Shown one piece after another: positions 40,818-49,739 of a stretch of 64,000 bases of DNA (its first letter is position 1; each line of letters opens with the position of its first letter). Source of the stretch: a virus. The translations under genes and the position numbers were made by a program. The notes beneath the pieces are model-generated. The model had not been told where the DNA came from and did no database searches. It worked only from the letters and a program-made list of their open reading frames with translations. The stretch spans positions 1 through 64,000 of the IMG/VR virus record IMGVR_UViG_3300045921_000730, one strand, 5' to 3'.

Positions 40818-42083
40818 CTACCGCGTAGCTAAAGACAACGCGGTTTTCCTGCTCCCCATGTCAACTCCAAAAATGCTTGAAGATCTCTCGATTTTAGCGA
40901 CATGTTTTTGCAAGGACGTTGGGATCACTCCCACTTCGGGCATCTCACCCGAAGGAATAAGTTGATCATAGCAATCTAGCTGACCAAAGTTTTTAATGTT
41001 GATAGCAGCATTTAAGTCTCGATCATGTTCAGTACCACAACCAGGGCAATGCCATTCCCGAGTACCAAGATCAAGTTTCTCAAGTTTGTGCCCACAGCAC
41101 GAACACGTCTTGCTAGATGGAACAAACGGATCAATTTGATGGAATGTCCTACCAGCAGAGGCTGACTTGCAGGAAATCATGGAAACAAGCGTTGACCAAG
41201 CAGTTTCATGGATTTTTCTTGAGAGTTTTCTGTTCTTCAACATTCCAGAAGCATTCAAGTTCTCCATGTAAATGGTATCAAAGTTTTGAATCAAGTAGGA
41301 GCTAATGTTGTGGTAGTACCAATTTCTAATGTTGGCAATCTTCTCGTAGCACTTAGCTACTTTGATTCGTTGAGCTTCTCTGTTCTTACTGCCTTTAGTC
41401 TTTCTTGCTAAAATGCGCTGCTGCTTCTTAAGTGCTAACTTGGCTTTCGCTAGCATTGCTTCAGGATGTTGGAATTTGAGTCCGGTTGAAAGGACGCAGA
41501 GGTCCTTCAAACCAAGATCAATCCCCACTTCTTGCTCGGTAGAAGGTAGAACTGAAACATCTTCTTCTACCAAGATGGAAACAAAAAACTTACCTGACGG
41601 AGTCTTTGACACTGTAGCTGATTTGATGGTTCCTTCGAACTTTCTGTCTAGAGCAATCTTGACATTCTTGATCTTTGGTAACTTGACTGTGCTGTTCTCA
41701 AAATCAACTTTGACATCACGAGTCCTGTAGGACTGATAATTTGATTTAGACTTGAATCTGGGTGCTTGTAGCTTTGGACCTTTTCGTTTTCCGGTGATAG
41801 AATTTAAGAAGTTTTGGTATGCTGTGTGCAGGTCTTCGGCTGCATGTTTCAAACACCAGTCGTCAATTTCTCTGAGCCAAGCAGTTTCTGGTTGTTTCTT
41901 GAGTTGAGTAATCTGTACGTTGATGTCGTAGTTGTTCAGATGTTTTTCTTTGTTGGCAAATCGTTGTTTGTTTTCGTGGAGGTAATGGTTGAAAATCCAA
42001 CGCTTGGCACCAAAGAACTGTGTTAGCAGCGCCTCTTCTGCTTTGTTTGGATACAACCTATACTTGTATGCTCTTAATTCCAC
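40818..42083 (-). CDS. tnpB: TnpB nuclease, copy 2
   Basis: 421 aa from a GTG at 42083 (MELRAYKYRLYPNKAEE). RuvC-I VGIDLGLKDLCVLS, RuvC-II IYMENLNASGML, zinc ribbon CSCCGHKLEKLDLG...CPGCGT, RuvC-III EHDRDLNAAINI: all catalytic acids present. Its last codons (TALSLATR-stop) form the right-end hairpin, so the omega-RNA scaffold would overlap the 3' end of the gene. N-terminal third is nearly identical to the copy at 50149. Confidence 0.92.
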   Translation of the reverse strand: MELRAYKYRLYPNKAEEALLTQFFGAKRWIFNHYLHENKQRFANKEKHLNNYDINVQITQLKKQPETAWLREIDDWCLKHAAEDLHTAYQNFLNSITGKRKGPKLQAPRFKSKSNYQSYRTRDVKVDFENSTVKLPKIKNVKIALDRKFEGTIKSATVSKTPSGKFFVSILVEEDVSVLPSTEQEVGIDLGLKDLCVLSTGLKFQHPEAMLAKAKLALKKQQRILARKTKGSKNREAQRIKVAKCYEKIANIRNWYYHNISSYLIQNFDTIYMENLNASGMLKNRKLSRKIHETAWSTLVSMISCKSASAGRTFHQIDPFVPSSKTCSCCGHKLEKLDLGTREWHCPGCGTEHDRDLNAAINIKNFGQLDCYDQLIPSGEMPEVGVIPTSLQKHVAKIERSSSIFGVDMGSRKTALSLATR

Positions 42084-42112
42084 TTGACAAACCTTTGTTG
42101 TTCTGTTATAAT
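42084..42112 (+). promoter_or_regulatory. Outward sigma70-type promoter at the tnpB start
   Basis: Plus strand TTGACA (42084-42089), 17-base spacer, TATAAT (42107-42112): exact consensus, reading away from tnpB; the -35 abuts the tnpB GTG. Similar outward promoters occur at 49712 and 50120. Confidence 0.65.
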
Positions 42113-42288
42113 CTATTTATGCTTTTTCATGTTTCGATATGACAATTTCAGGAGATTTTTCGATGTTGTTTGATCTAGATCAAAAACTTGACCAATTCAT
42201 CCACGCGACTAAAAATCACGTGGTTTCCTTGGTCTAATTGATATGAATTATCAGAACTTCCGATACAAATACCGGAACCGTAGTTTTG

Positions 42289-42361
42289 CTCCCCGACCAG
42301 GGCTCGAACCCGGGACCTGCGGATTAACAGTCCGTTGCTCTACCGACTGAGCTATCGGGGA
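42289..42361 (-). tRNA. tRNA-Asn(GTT)
   Basis: 73 nt. Acceptor TCCCCGA/TCGGGGA, D arm GCTC/GAGC, anticodon stem ACGGA/TCCGC-like around CTGTTAA (anticodon GTT), T arm CCGGG TTCGAGC CCTGG. CCA not encoded. Confidence 0.95.
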
Positions 42362-42448
42362 ATAAATAGCTAATTGTTCTTAAGAAGAATTAGCTAATAC
42401 ATTACTATACTACTAAACAAAAGACAACAATCAACGTTCTGTATTAAA

Positions 42449-42660
42449 ATGAACTACCACGAAGCTAAAAACTTTATGGTTTCCGAGCTCATCGACTCGA
42501 CCTAACCGCATCGACGCCTCCTTCGGTTTTTGTTTAATGTCCGACTGCGTCCCACAACCAGACATTTTATTTATGACTACAAATTAATTAGATACCAATG
42601 TGCTGATTCATCCATGTGACTGAAGATCACGTGGTTTTCTCAACCTTAAGTTTGATAAAT
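42449..42660 (-). mobile_element. Mini-element family A, copy 3 (degenerate)
   Basis: Same layout; the 36-codon frame is shifted by indels near 42500, so it cannot be a conserved protein, yet the right-end stem ACCATAAAG/CTTCGTGGT remains pairable. Left end preceded by TTTAT. Lies 88 bases upstream of tRNA-Asn, same orientation. Confidence 0.75.
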
Positions 42661-42700
42661 AAAAAACGACAACAACATTACTTATGTATACGTTTCAAAT

Positions 42701-42868
42701 ATGACAACACCCGAAAAACAGTATCTTAAATTTCCTCGTTTGTGTTTTGTATGTAAAAAAATTGTTCCTTATATACGGCGTGAAAAATATATTTGTAGTG
42801 AACAATGCGAGAAAAAATTTAACAAAAAAATAAAACTAAAAACAACTTTACGTTGTTGTGGTGGTTAA
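42701..42868 (+). CDS. 55-aa zinc-finger-like protein
   Basis: ATG at 42701, stop TAA at 42866-42868. LCFVCKKIVP...YICSEQCEKKF is a C-x2-C...C-x3-C treble-clef-like finger; basic tail ends RCCGG. Converges on the minus gene at 42865 with four shared bases. Weak ribosome binding site. Confidence 0.5.
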   Translation: MTTPEKQYLKFPRLCFVCKKIVPYIRREKYICSEQCEKKFNKKIKLKTTLRCCGG

Positions 42869-43122
42869 AATAGTTGCTTTCTACTATGCGAAGCGCCGCA
42901 ACGACCACAATACCACCACTCCCAACCTAAGCCATTGTTGTAATACTTTGTCTTTTCGTGTTCACCGTATATTTTAATACAATCTTCTTGTAGTTGTTTT
43001 AATGCTGGAAAATATACTTCTTCGTCATATTGTTTCATTAATTCTTCAGTTTTTTTACGGCGTTCATTATCAATTTCAAGTCGTCGTTTCCATATGTCGT
43101 GCATCACATTAATCGATGTCAT
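42865..43122 (-). CDS. Small phage protein with CxxC motif
   Basis: 85 aa. Helical charged N-terminus, then GLGWEWWYCGRCGASHSRKQLF. The lone CxxC with a His may bind zinc as a dimer. Small-operon neighbour of two hypothetical genes. Confidence 0.5.
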   Translation of the reverse strand: MTSINVMHDIWKRRLEIDNERRKKTEELMKQYDEEVYFPALKQLQEDCIKIYGEHEKTKYYNNGLGWEWWYCGRCGASHSRKQLF

Positions 43123-43124
43123 TT

Positions 43125-43388
43125 TTATTCGTCCCTTGGATCATATTCATATTGTTTAAAATGTTTTTTTAAAACGGCAAGCTTGTCTTCATACTCGGCA
43201 ATTGCTTGTAATTCTTTTTCAATGGCACCGATATAATCGGTATGATCATGAATTGCCAATGGATTGTTTAACATTACATTTATGTTCATTTTGTGACGAG
43301 CAATATTTCCTTCAAAATAAGAAGTCAATGTTGTAAGTATGGCTAATTTTATAGATGAATTGGTGATCATATTATTTTCCTCAGACAT
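43125..43388 (-). CDS. Hypothetical phage protein
   Basis: 87-aa helical protein (SSIKLAILTTLTSYFEGNIARHK; EKELQAIAEYEDKLAVLKKH). Its ATG overlaps the upstream stop by one base. This type of short protein recurs in T4-like marine phages, function unknown. Confidence 0.5.
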   Translation of the reverse strand: MSEENNMITNSSIKLAILTTLTSYFEGNIARHKMNINVMLNNPLAIHDHTDYIGAIEKELQAIAEYEDKLAVLKKHFKQYEYDPRDE

Positions 43389-43930
43389 TAAAAAACTTGA
43401 CTTAATTTTGCAACAAACGTATTATCCTTTGTAGCTTTTAATATAATATCTTCTTTTTTTACTTTCCTATAAAATTTTTCTGTTGTCAACAAGACGTTGT
43501 TCATTTCACACTCACCTTGAAAAACAAGATATGTATTGATGATACCATCATATTTTATTTGTTTTGTTTCGTTTTGATTTAATTTAAATATTTCAATGTT
43601 ATAATTTTTCTTGAAGTCAAGAGCCCACACATTTGTGAATTTTGTTTTTTCATAATATCGAACATAATAATATCTAAGATGTTTTAATTCAGTTGTAATA
43701 TTATACGGTTTTTCGGTTGTAAAATAATTATATTCAAGAACTTTTTGTTTGTCGGGGTGTGAAAGAATTATCGTATTTCCTGCATGTCGATTAGGAACCC
43801 CAAACGTGAATAACGTTTTTATTTTTTCCTGGTCAACAAACTCTTCTAAATATTCTTGATTGTCATCAATATCAACATACTGACGACAAAGACCAAATTC
43901 TGTTCCTCTCATTGTATTATAATATATCAT
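43388..43930 (-). CDS. Hypothetical protein
   Basis: 180 aa, beta-rich with many aromatic residues (YYYVRYYEKTKFTNVW; NTYLVFQGECEMNNVLL). The second half has a cupin-like look, but I do not assign it. Divergent from the PP-loop operon, with a 24-base intergenic gap. Confidence 0.45.
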   Translation of the reverse strand: MIYYNTMRGTEFGLCRQYVDIDDNQEYLEEFVDQEKIKTLFTFGVPNRHAGNTIILSHPDKQKVLEYNYFTTEKPYNITTELKHLRYYYVRYYEKTKFTNVWALDFKKNYNIEIFKLNQNETKQIKYDGIINTYLVFQGECEMNNVLLTTEKFYRKVKKEDIILKATKDNTFVAKLSQVF

Positions 43931-43954
43931 AATTTATTATTCTCCACTGATACC

Positions 43955-44815
43955 ATGAATATTACTTATAATAATTATTTTTCGTGTTTTGGGTCAGGAT
44001 CGACATTTACTGTAAAAAGAAACAAAATCACAAGACCTCCCAACACCTTTCTGGAAGAAGCATGCATTGCCGCTGAAGAAATATACAAAAACAGAAACGA
44101 AATTCTTTATTTGATGTATAGTGGTGGAATAGATAGCGAATTTATGTTAAGTGTATTTTTGTCTTTAAATATTCCATTTGTCCCTGTAATAATAGATCTT
44201 CAACCAAACTATAATTTACATGATACAAAATATGCTTTTTCTTTCTGTAAACAAAATAGTTTAACTCCTTTAATTATTTCTATTGATTTCGACGAATTTG
44301 TAATGACGGGCAAAATAAATGAAATAGCAGAAACAGCTGAATGTGCATGGTATCAATTGCCAACAACTTTATTTGCAGAACAACAGCTAAAAGGAAGCGT
44401 GATAACAGCCAGTGGTGAACCCGATTTCGTAAAAAAAGATAACAAATGGTTTTATTATGAACTAGAAGAAATAAAAGCAAGAATAAACTGGAGAGAGAAA
44501 AATAATATTGATGGAACTCCTTTTTTTATGTCATATACTCCAGAAATGTGTTATAGTTTTATTGAAGATGATATCTTTGCAAGTTTGTTAAATAACCACA
44601 GGCCTGGATATCAACATTCGTTCAATTATAAAAAGAATTTATATCGAAAATTTTTTCCGTTAAAAAATAGGCCTAAATATACAGGATTTGAAATAATTGA
44701 AAAAAGCGAAATCTTTCAACATCCAAATTTAAAAAAATTTAATGTTTATCAACAAAAATGGGGCGGAATTTACGAAACGACATATGAAGAATTCAAGCAA
44801 CAACTTTCTTTTTAG
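43955..44815 (+). CDS. PP-loop ATP pyrophosphatase-like protein
   Basis: 286 aa from the ATG at 43955 (MNITYNNYFSCFGSG). PP-loop ILYLMYSGGIDSEFMLSVFL, then FVPVIIDLQ; typical of QueC/asparagine synthase/ThiI-like adenylating enzymes. The rest does not match one subfamily. First gene of a plus-strand operon with a desaturase and a GNAT, overlapping the next gene by 32 bases. Probably activates a carboxylate or nucleobase; substrate unknown. Confidence 0.7.
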   Translation: MNITYNNYFSCFGSGSTFTVKRNKITRPPNTFLEEACIAAEEIYKNRNEILYLMYSGGIDSEFMLSVFLSLNIPFVPVIIDLQPNYNLHDTKYAFSFCKQNSLTPLIISIDFDEFVMTGKINEIAETAECAWYQLPTTLFAEQQLKGSVITASGEPDFVKKDNKWFYYELEEIKARINWREKNNIDGTPFFMSYTPEMCYSFIEDDIFASLLNNHRPGYQHSFNYKKNLYRKFFPLKNRPKYTGFEIIEKSEIFQHPNLKKFNVYQQKWGGIYETTYEEFKQQLSF

Positions 44816-45566
44816 TTTAAAATTAAATCAATATTTAATTATTTTACATATTTTAGGAATATATAGTTTAATTAATTTAAATAACGTTTCTTTATCGCAA
44901 GTTATCATTCCATTTGTTATCGGTTATTTTATAACGATGATACTTGGTGTAAGTATTGGATACCACAGATTAATTTCGCACGGAAGTTTTAAAACGAATG
45001 TTTTTTGGAAAATTGTCTTGTTATTTTCGGGAATGTTGAGTTTTCAAGGAAGTCCTTTATTTTGGGGCGCCTTGCACAGAAATTATCATCACAAGCATGC
45101 CGATACCGATAAAGACCCACACAGTCCAAAGCACGGATTATTTCATAGTTATATGGGATGGCTTTGGAAAATAAAAAGAACAGACATTTCTTTCCGTCGC
45201 GTTCCAGATCTATTAAGGGATAAGATTGTATTATTTTTTCATAAACATCAAACTTATTTGTTGTTTGCTGTTTGTTTATTAGTGGGAATAATTAATATTA
45301 ATTGGTTATTATATGGAATAATTTTACCAGCATTAATAACATTTCATGGTTGGTGCATGGTGACAAGTTTAAGTCATTCGTCTAAATTTTCATACAGAAA
45401 TTATCAAACAAAAGATAATAGTTTAAATATTGTTTGGTTGTGGCCTTTGGTGTTTGGCGAAGCATGGCACAATAATCATCATGGAAAGGAAAGAAACTAT
45501 TCTACACAACAAAAATGGTTTGAATTTGACCCAGCCAAATTTGTAATTGAACGAATAAAACAATGA
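44784..45566 (+). CDS. Fatty acid desaturase (delta-9 type)
   Basis: 260 aa integral membrane di-iron enzyme. All three histidine boxes present: GYHRLISHGSF (HxxxxH), HRNYHHKHAD (HxxHH), EAWHNNHHG (HxxHH). Four hydrophobic segments (VIIPFVIGYFITMILG; LLFAVCLLVGIININWLLYG and others). Start at the ATG 44784. Overlaps the GNAT gene as ATGA. Introduces a double bond in acyl chains, changing membrane fluidity. Rare cargo for a phage. Confidence 0.9.
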   Translation: MKNSSNNFLFSLKLNQYLIILHILGIYSLINLNNVSLSQVIIPFVIGYFITMILGVSIGYHRLISHGSFKTNVFWKIVLLFSGMLSFQGSPLFWGALHRNYHHKHADTDKDPHSPKHGLFHSYMGWLWKIKRTDISFRRVPDLLRDKIVLFFHKHQTYLLFAVCLLVGIININWLLYGIILPALITFHGWCMVTSLSHSSKFSYRNYQTKDNSLNIVWLWPLVFGEAWHNNHHGKERNYSTQQKWFEFDPAKFVIERIKQ

Positions 45567-46012
45567 AAACAATCGACGAATATACAGATAGAAATAATAA
45601 TCATCACAAAATTATTTATATAAAAAATATACATTCTACGCCATATAGAGAATGGTTCCTTCAAACATGTAAAGAAGTTATTGAACAGGGCCATGCATAT
45701 GATGTCTGGGATTACTCGAATATAAAATATAGTTCAATCATTTGGCTCAAAAATGACAAACCCTTTTTACATTTTTCGTTTGTTATTCAACGGCGATATA
45801 AAATGTTGGCAGACATATTCATATATGCCTCACCAGAGGCCAGATATAAAAAATACCCCTTAAAATTAATGGAATATGCCAAACAATGGGGAAAAGAAAA
45901 TGGTTTTGTTTGTTCGTCGGGTTTAATTCACGTTAACAATAAACAAAGCATTAATTTTTGGGAAAAAATTGGCGGCAAAAAACCTTTTTACTTTGCAATA
46001 ATAGATTTTTAA
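45563..46012 (+). CDS. GNAT-like acetyltransferase
   Basis: 149 aa. MLADIFIYASPEARYKKYPLKLMEYA corresponds to the motif-A acetyl-CoA-binding region and the C-terminal IHVNNKQSINFWEKIGGK to motif B. Coupled to the desaturase. Acceptor unknown. Confidence 0.65.
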   Translation: MKTIDEYTDRNNNHHKIIYIKNIHSTPYREWFLQTCKEVIEQGHAYDVWDYSNIKYSSIIWLKNDKPFLHFSFVIQRRYKMLADIFIYASPEARYKKYPLKLMEYAKQWGKENGFVCSSGLIHVNNKQSINFWEKIGGKKPFYFAIIDF

Positions 46013-46257
46013 TTTAATAATAAAATCTTGTATGCATTAAGAGCGCTATCAATGTCAGCATAAAAATTTGCTTCATCGTCTGTAACAGATCCGTTGGCAG
46101 CATTTATAAATTGTGATGTATATCTAATAGTCGGTGCAATGGCTGGAAATACTTGTTTGATTTCAAGAGTTTTAACGACACCTTCTCTTACACCATCATT
46201 TAAACTAACATGCCAAACAGTTTGACCAACATCAAATTGATATGTAATGGTTGTCAT
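46009..46257 (-). CDS. Small phage protein, beta-type
   Basis: 82 aa. VGQTVWHVSLNDGVREGVVKTL suggests an SH3-like or DUF-type phage fold. Converges with the GNAT gene by four bases. Function unknown. Confidence 0.5.
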   Translation of the reverse strand: MTTITYQFDVGQTVWHVSLNDGVREGVVKTLEIKQVFPAIAPTIRYTSQFINAANGSVTDDEANFYADIDSALNAYKILLLN

Positions 46258-46258
46258 T

Positions 46259-46603
46259 TTAATCTCCCGTATATGGATCTAATCCGATTTTTTGTCGGCG
46301 TTCCAGATGATGCTTACGTGATTTAATTATATCTTCAGCCGTCTCTGGTGATAATTTTTTATGCATTTCGTATTTTTCGGGATGAAACTTTTGTTTCATT
46401 TCAAAGACAAATTTGTCAAAAACACCAATATTCAAAGGAACGTTCAAGCCCTTGTCGCGAATTCTTTTTGAGACTATATTCTCAAACGCACGAATTCCAC
46501 CCTTATCTTCCTTAATAGCATTTAACAATTGTTTTTGTTCTTCTTTTGTAAGAAGATCGTCGATTGTTAACGAAGATCCTTCATAAATTTGTTTTAATAA
46601 CAT
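46259..46603 (-). CDS. Hypothetical protein, capsid-targeting-like N-terminus
   Basis: 114 aa. MLLKQIYEGSS has I-Y-E at position 8. Body helical and basic (FVFEMKQKFHPEKYEMHKKLS). Candidate internal virion protein. Confidence 0.45.
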   Translation of the reverse strand: MLLKQIYEGSSLTIDDLLTKEEQKQLLNAIKEDKGGIRAFENIVSKRIRDKGLNVPLNIGVFDKFVFEMKQKFHPEKYEMHKKLSPETAEDIIKSRKHHLERRQKIGLDPYTGD

Positions 46604-46657
46604 ATTAATATAAACTCCTTTTCATATTATTTATCAATTTTGTATAGAAAATGTAGT

Positions 46658-46981
46658 TTAAATACTGAAACTTTCACCGCAGCCACAACGTCCAGTTTCT
46701 GCTTTATTATTAATAATAATTTTCTTTTTAAATTTATCTGAAGTCATGTCTACAACAACATCTTTTAAGAGCTCTGTGTCTTCATTTGGTACGAAAACAA
46801 AAATGTTTCCAAATTGAAAGCGTTGAACATTAACAGAATCAAGTTGATTAATTACTTTGAGTTCATATTTAAAGCCAGAACAACCAAATTTTTTAACTGA
46901 TAATAAAATACCAATTAATTCAGGGGTTATCGTAAGTAATCTTTCAAAATGCTTTTGTGCTTCTGATGTAATTGTTATCAT
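46658..46981 (-). CDS. A-type iron-sulfur carrier (IscA/ErpA/HesB)
   Basis: 107 aa. The three ligand cysteines are seen: FGCSGFKYEL and the C-terminal RCGCGESF. ITSEAQKHFERLL is a typical start. Carries Fe-S clusters; hesB/iscA-like genes are known in marine T4-like phages. Overlaps the upstream gene as ATGA. Confidence 0.85.
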   Translation of the reverse strand: MITITSEAQKHFERLLTITPELIGILLSVKKFGCSGFKYELKVINQLDSVNVQRFQFGNIFVFVPNEDTELLKDVVVDMTSDKFKKKIIINNKAETGRCGCGESFSI

Positions 46982-48255
46982 ACTGTTGTCCGCATAAGTG
47001 CTTGTTTTAATTTTGTTTTTAACCTGTGATCATGTACCATATTTATTATTGATCTTTTTACCGCTTTACTTTCAACACTATTCACTGCTTCTTCTATGAC
47101 TTTTATGGTTTGTTTTTGTTTTGGAATAAGTTTTAGTATTTGAGGATGTCGTTTAACAATTTTTATTAAAATCTGTTCTTCTAATAAATCTTCTCTTACA
47201 TATGCAACCAAAGAAGGTTGTTTGAAGATTATTGATTCAATTAATTCTTTAGTTTGAAATTCTGGATCCATTACCTGAATTAACTCGGGGCGGTATTTCA
47301 CTGCTTCTTGTTGGAAATATCTGGTTTGTTGTAAATCAGAACGGATCAATGTTTTAGCAGCTTTAAAAGAAATTGAAAAAGCAATGTCGATTATTTCTTC
47401 GTTTTGAAATTCTGGAGGCATCAATCTAATCAATTCGATTTTTGTTTCGGAACTTTCACGTGGTTTGCGCAAAGCATTTATGTATGCTTGCTGCGACGGA
47501 TTTTCCATTAAATATATAATGCCATATTTTTCTCCAATTGAATTAAATGCTTTTTTGATTTCAGGAAACGAATGTACGAGTTTCATTAAACTCACCATTC
47601 GATCGGATTCGTCTCTGAATTGACTTGTTTCAAAATGAAATTGATATCTCCCGGCTGGCGTATAGACGATATACAAATCACCTTGTTGGCTATAGGTCAA
47701 GAAAAAATTTTTAGATGATGTTGAGGCGGTGCACCATGCAGTACCTTTTCCAAACCAACAGGATGCCTCTGCTGTTCTAGGAATTAAAACTTTAATTTGT
47801 TCCCCTTGATAGAACAGTTCTGCTTGTTTAGTTTCAAAAAAATTTTGCTCTTTTGTTTTTTCTTCTTGTCTTTTTGACAGAGGAACATCCGCATCTCTTA
47901 CTTTTTTTAATTCTAAAAACAAATCGCTTGTTGTTTTATATCGATTGATGTCTCGAAAGGACAGTTTGTTTTTATACCTTTCAAAATCACAGAGGTCTTG
48001 ATAAATTCGTGTCAAATCTTCAAGATAAAAATTGTTTTGTGTATATTTGTTTGCAATCCACTGCAGATATTTGTATTTTTTTGATGGATCGTATTTTTTT
48101 AATATGTCAAGAACATAATGAGCATTATTAATAATGCTATTATCAGAAGAATGATCTAAACAGTCTTGACTTCGAGTAGGATCGGAATTAAAAGCAAGTA
48201 TTAATTTTTTGTTGAGTGTTTTAACGATAAAATCATCACGTAAGATTGATTTCAT
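46978..48255 (-). CDS. Phage protein with WCT-motif domain and DUF4116-like repeats
   Basis: 425 aa. Middle region EASCWFGKGTAWCTASTSSKNFF followed by YSQQGDLYIVYTP is a conserved phage/giant-virus signature (SC..G..T.WCT) of unknown function. The C-terminal third is made of helical repeats (ELIQVMDPEFQTKELIE...; AYVREDLLEEQILI...) resembling DUF4116. Confidence 0.5.
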   Translation of the reverse strand: MKSILRDDFIVKTLNKKLILAFNSDPTRSQDCLDHSSDNSIINNAHYVLDILKKYDPSKKYKYLQWIANKYTQNNFYLEDLTRIYQDLCDFERYKNKLSFRDINRYKTTSDLFLELKKVRDADVPLSKRQEEKTKEQNFFETKQAELFYQGEQIKVLIPRTAEASCWFGKGTAWCTASTSSKNFFLTYSQQGDLYIVYTPAGRYQFHFETSQFRDESDRMVSLMKLVHSFPEIKKAFNSIGEKYGIIYLMENPSQQAYINALRKPRESSETKIELIRLMPPEFQNEEIIDIAFSISFKAAKTLIRSDLQQTRYFQQEAVKYRPELIQVMDPEFQTKELIESIIFKQPSLVAYVREDLLEEQILIKIVKRHPQILKLIPKQKQTIKVIEEAVNSVESKAVKRSIINMVHDHRLKTKLKQALMRTTV

Positions 48256-48363
48256 AATTTATTTTATTTTTTAAATTTATTTAAAATATTTACTGACTAG
48301 CACAAAATATTTTGTGGTTTTCTGAATCTAGAAGAGCGGTGAAACGAACGTTTCATCTATTTT

Positions 48364-48453
48364 TTATTTTGACATCCAGAGATTTTTAGCAAATTGTTCA
48401 GCAGCGATCAACAAACTTTCTTCAGAAAATTTATATAATTCAGGTATAATCAT
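48364..48453 (-). CDS. Short ORF, possible remnant next to TnpB
   Basis: ATG at 48453, 29 codons (MIIPELYKFSEESLLIAAEQ...), stop at 48364-48366. The frame stays open upstream into the tnpB 3' end. Could be the C-terminus of a gene interrupted by the element. The other ~120 bases of this gap show nothing I can support. Confidence 0.25.
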   Translation of the reverse strand: MIIPELYKFSEESLLIAAEQFAKNLWMSK

Positions 48454-48469
48454 GCGATTCCATAAAATC

Positions 48470-49711
48470 TTATAAAATCGCTGGACACTTCAACGAAGTA
48501 GCCAATGTCGTACCGACCACTGGTCTTAGCACTTCTCGATGTCTGTTCTCGACTGATTCGGCCGAGTTCAATTCTCTGTTGCCTCTTTTGATCCAGTTGA
48601 CCAGATCTCTAGAAGCTTCTTGTTCGATGTTCTTAGCAGCATTCAAGTCACGATCATGCACTGAACCACAAGATGGGCAGGTCCATTGACAGACATCTAG
48701 TGATTTCTTTCCATCATGATGACCACAAGTAGAACAAACTTGACTAGAAGCAAAGTAACGATCAACCTTGGCAAATTCCTTACCATACCAATCACATTTG
48801 TAGCTGATCTTAGTGACCAGTGAAGACCAACTCGCATCTGCAATGTTCTTGTTTCGAGTCTTATTTTTAGACTGCATCATCTCTTGAACAGCTAGATCTT
48901 CAAGATAGATGTAGTCGTAGTTCTCGACAAGCCACTTAGAAAACTCATGTTGCAGGTGTTCTCGTCGGTTGGTGATTTTCAAATAGATACGATTGACCTT
49001 CAGCTGCTGTCTCTTACGACGATTGCTTCCCTTTTGTTTGCGACTCAAATGCTGTTGTGCTTTCTTCAGTTTCACTTGGCTTTCGTGAAACCATCTTGGA
49101 TTAGTTAGTCTATGGCCGTCACTAAGAACGGCTAGATCAGCTAGACCAAGATCAATACCTACAGCATGATAGGTATTTGGTAAAGGTTCTGGTTTTGCTT
49201 CTTCAACCAGAACTGAAACAAAATACTGACCAGAAGGGTTTCTTGAAACTGTCACTGATTTAGGTATTCCATTGAATTTCCTGTCAACAACCATCTTCAT
49301 TGGAGTCATCTTTGGGATGACAATTTGACCAGTCTCGCACATCTCAAGATTTGCTTTTGGAAGCACAGAACCAGGAATCCTAAACGAATCTCGTGATTTC
49401 CCTTTGCATTTGAACTTCATTCGGCCAAGTTTAACTGCTCGTTTCTTGTTGAAGAATTGCTTCTTGGCCTCTTCAAAGTCCATTCGTTTTTGTTGCAAAG
49501 CGTAGCTAATGACTTCTTTCAACCAAGGATATCTAGGATCGTCTTTCAAGGTCTTTTCTGTGACCGTCTGAACTGGTTTGTCCTTAGACCAAGAATTGAA
49601 GTTAGCTACAAGTTGGTTCCAAACAAAGTGGACTGCACCAAAGTTTTGTAGCAAGAATTGCTCTTGCTCTTTGGTTGGATATAACCGATACTTGTATGCT
49701 CTTAGGACCAT
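48470..49711 (-). CDS. tnpB: TnpB nuclease, copy 3 (IS607-associated)
   Basis: 413 aa, ATG at 49711 (MVLRAYKYRLYPTKEQEQ). Catalytic set complete: VGIDLGLADLAVLS, IYLEDLAVQEMM, CSTCGHHDGKK...CPSCGS, HDRDLNAAKNI. Nearly identical N-terminal half to the copy at 36248. The gene 11 bases upstream is a fragment of an IS607-type serine recombinase, so this is an immobilised IS607 derivative. Confidence 0.9.
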   Translation of the reverse strand: MVLRAYKYRLYPTKEQEQFLLQNFGAVHFVWNQLVANFNSWSKDKPVQTVTEKTLKDDPRYPWLKEVISYALQQKRMDFEEAKKQFFNKKRAVKLGRMKFKCKGKSRDSFRIPGSVLPKANLEMCETGQIVIPKMTPMKMVVDRKFNGIPKSVTVSRNPSGQYFVSVLVEEAKPEPLPNTYHAVGIDLGLADLAVLSDGHRLTNPRWFHESQVKLKKAQQHLSRKQKGSNRRKRQQLKVNRIYLKITNRREHLQHEFSKWLVENYDYIYLEDLAVQEMMQSKNKTRNKNIADASWSSLVTKISYKCDWYGKEFAKVDRYFASSQVCSTCGHHDGKKSLDVCQWTCPSCGSVHDRDLNAAKNIEQEASRDLVNWIKRGNRELNSAESVENRHREVLRPVVGTTLATSLKCPAIL

Positions 49712-49739
49712 TTGACTAATCTTTATTGGTTTTTACTAT
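49712..49739 (+). promoter_or_regulatory. Outward sigma70-type promoter at the tnpB start
   Basis: Plus strand TTGACT (49712-49717), 16-base spacer, TACTAT (49734-49739), reading away from tnpB. A minus-strand TATAAATA (49744-49737) overlaps it and could drive tnpB late. Confidence 0.45.

Larger units (their letters stand above)
40812..42240 (-). mobile_element. TnpB element (family A parent), complete ends
   Basis: Left end at ~42195-42240 (TTCAT, then hairpin CCACGTGA/TCGCGTGG, ggatgaatt), right end at ~40812-40850 (hairpin ACCGCG/CGCGGT, tagttt). Contains only tnpB, no Y1 transposase. Both ends match the seven family A mini-elements, so this is the likely parent or partner. Confidence 0.8.

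Noticed and set aside
25393-44815. A 7-deazaguanine DNA-modification cluster (DpdA-like plus PP-loop protein as QueC)
   Set aside because: The PP-loop protein lacks a QueC-like C-terminal cysteine cluster and is 18 kb away; FolE, QueD and QueE are absent here.
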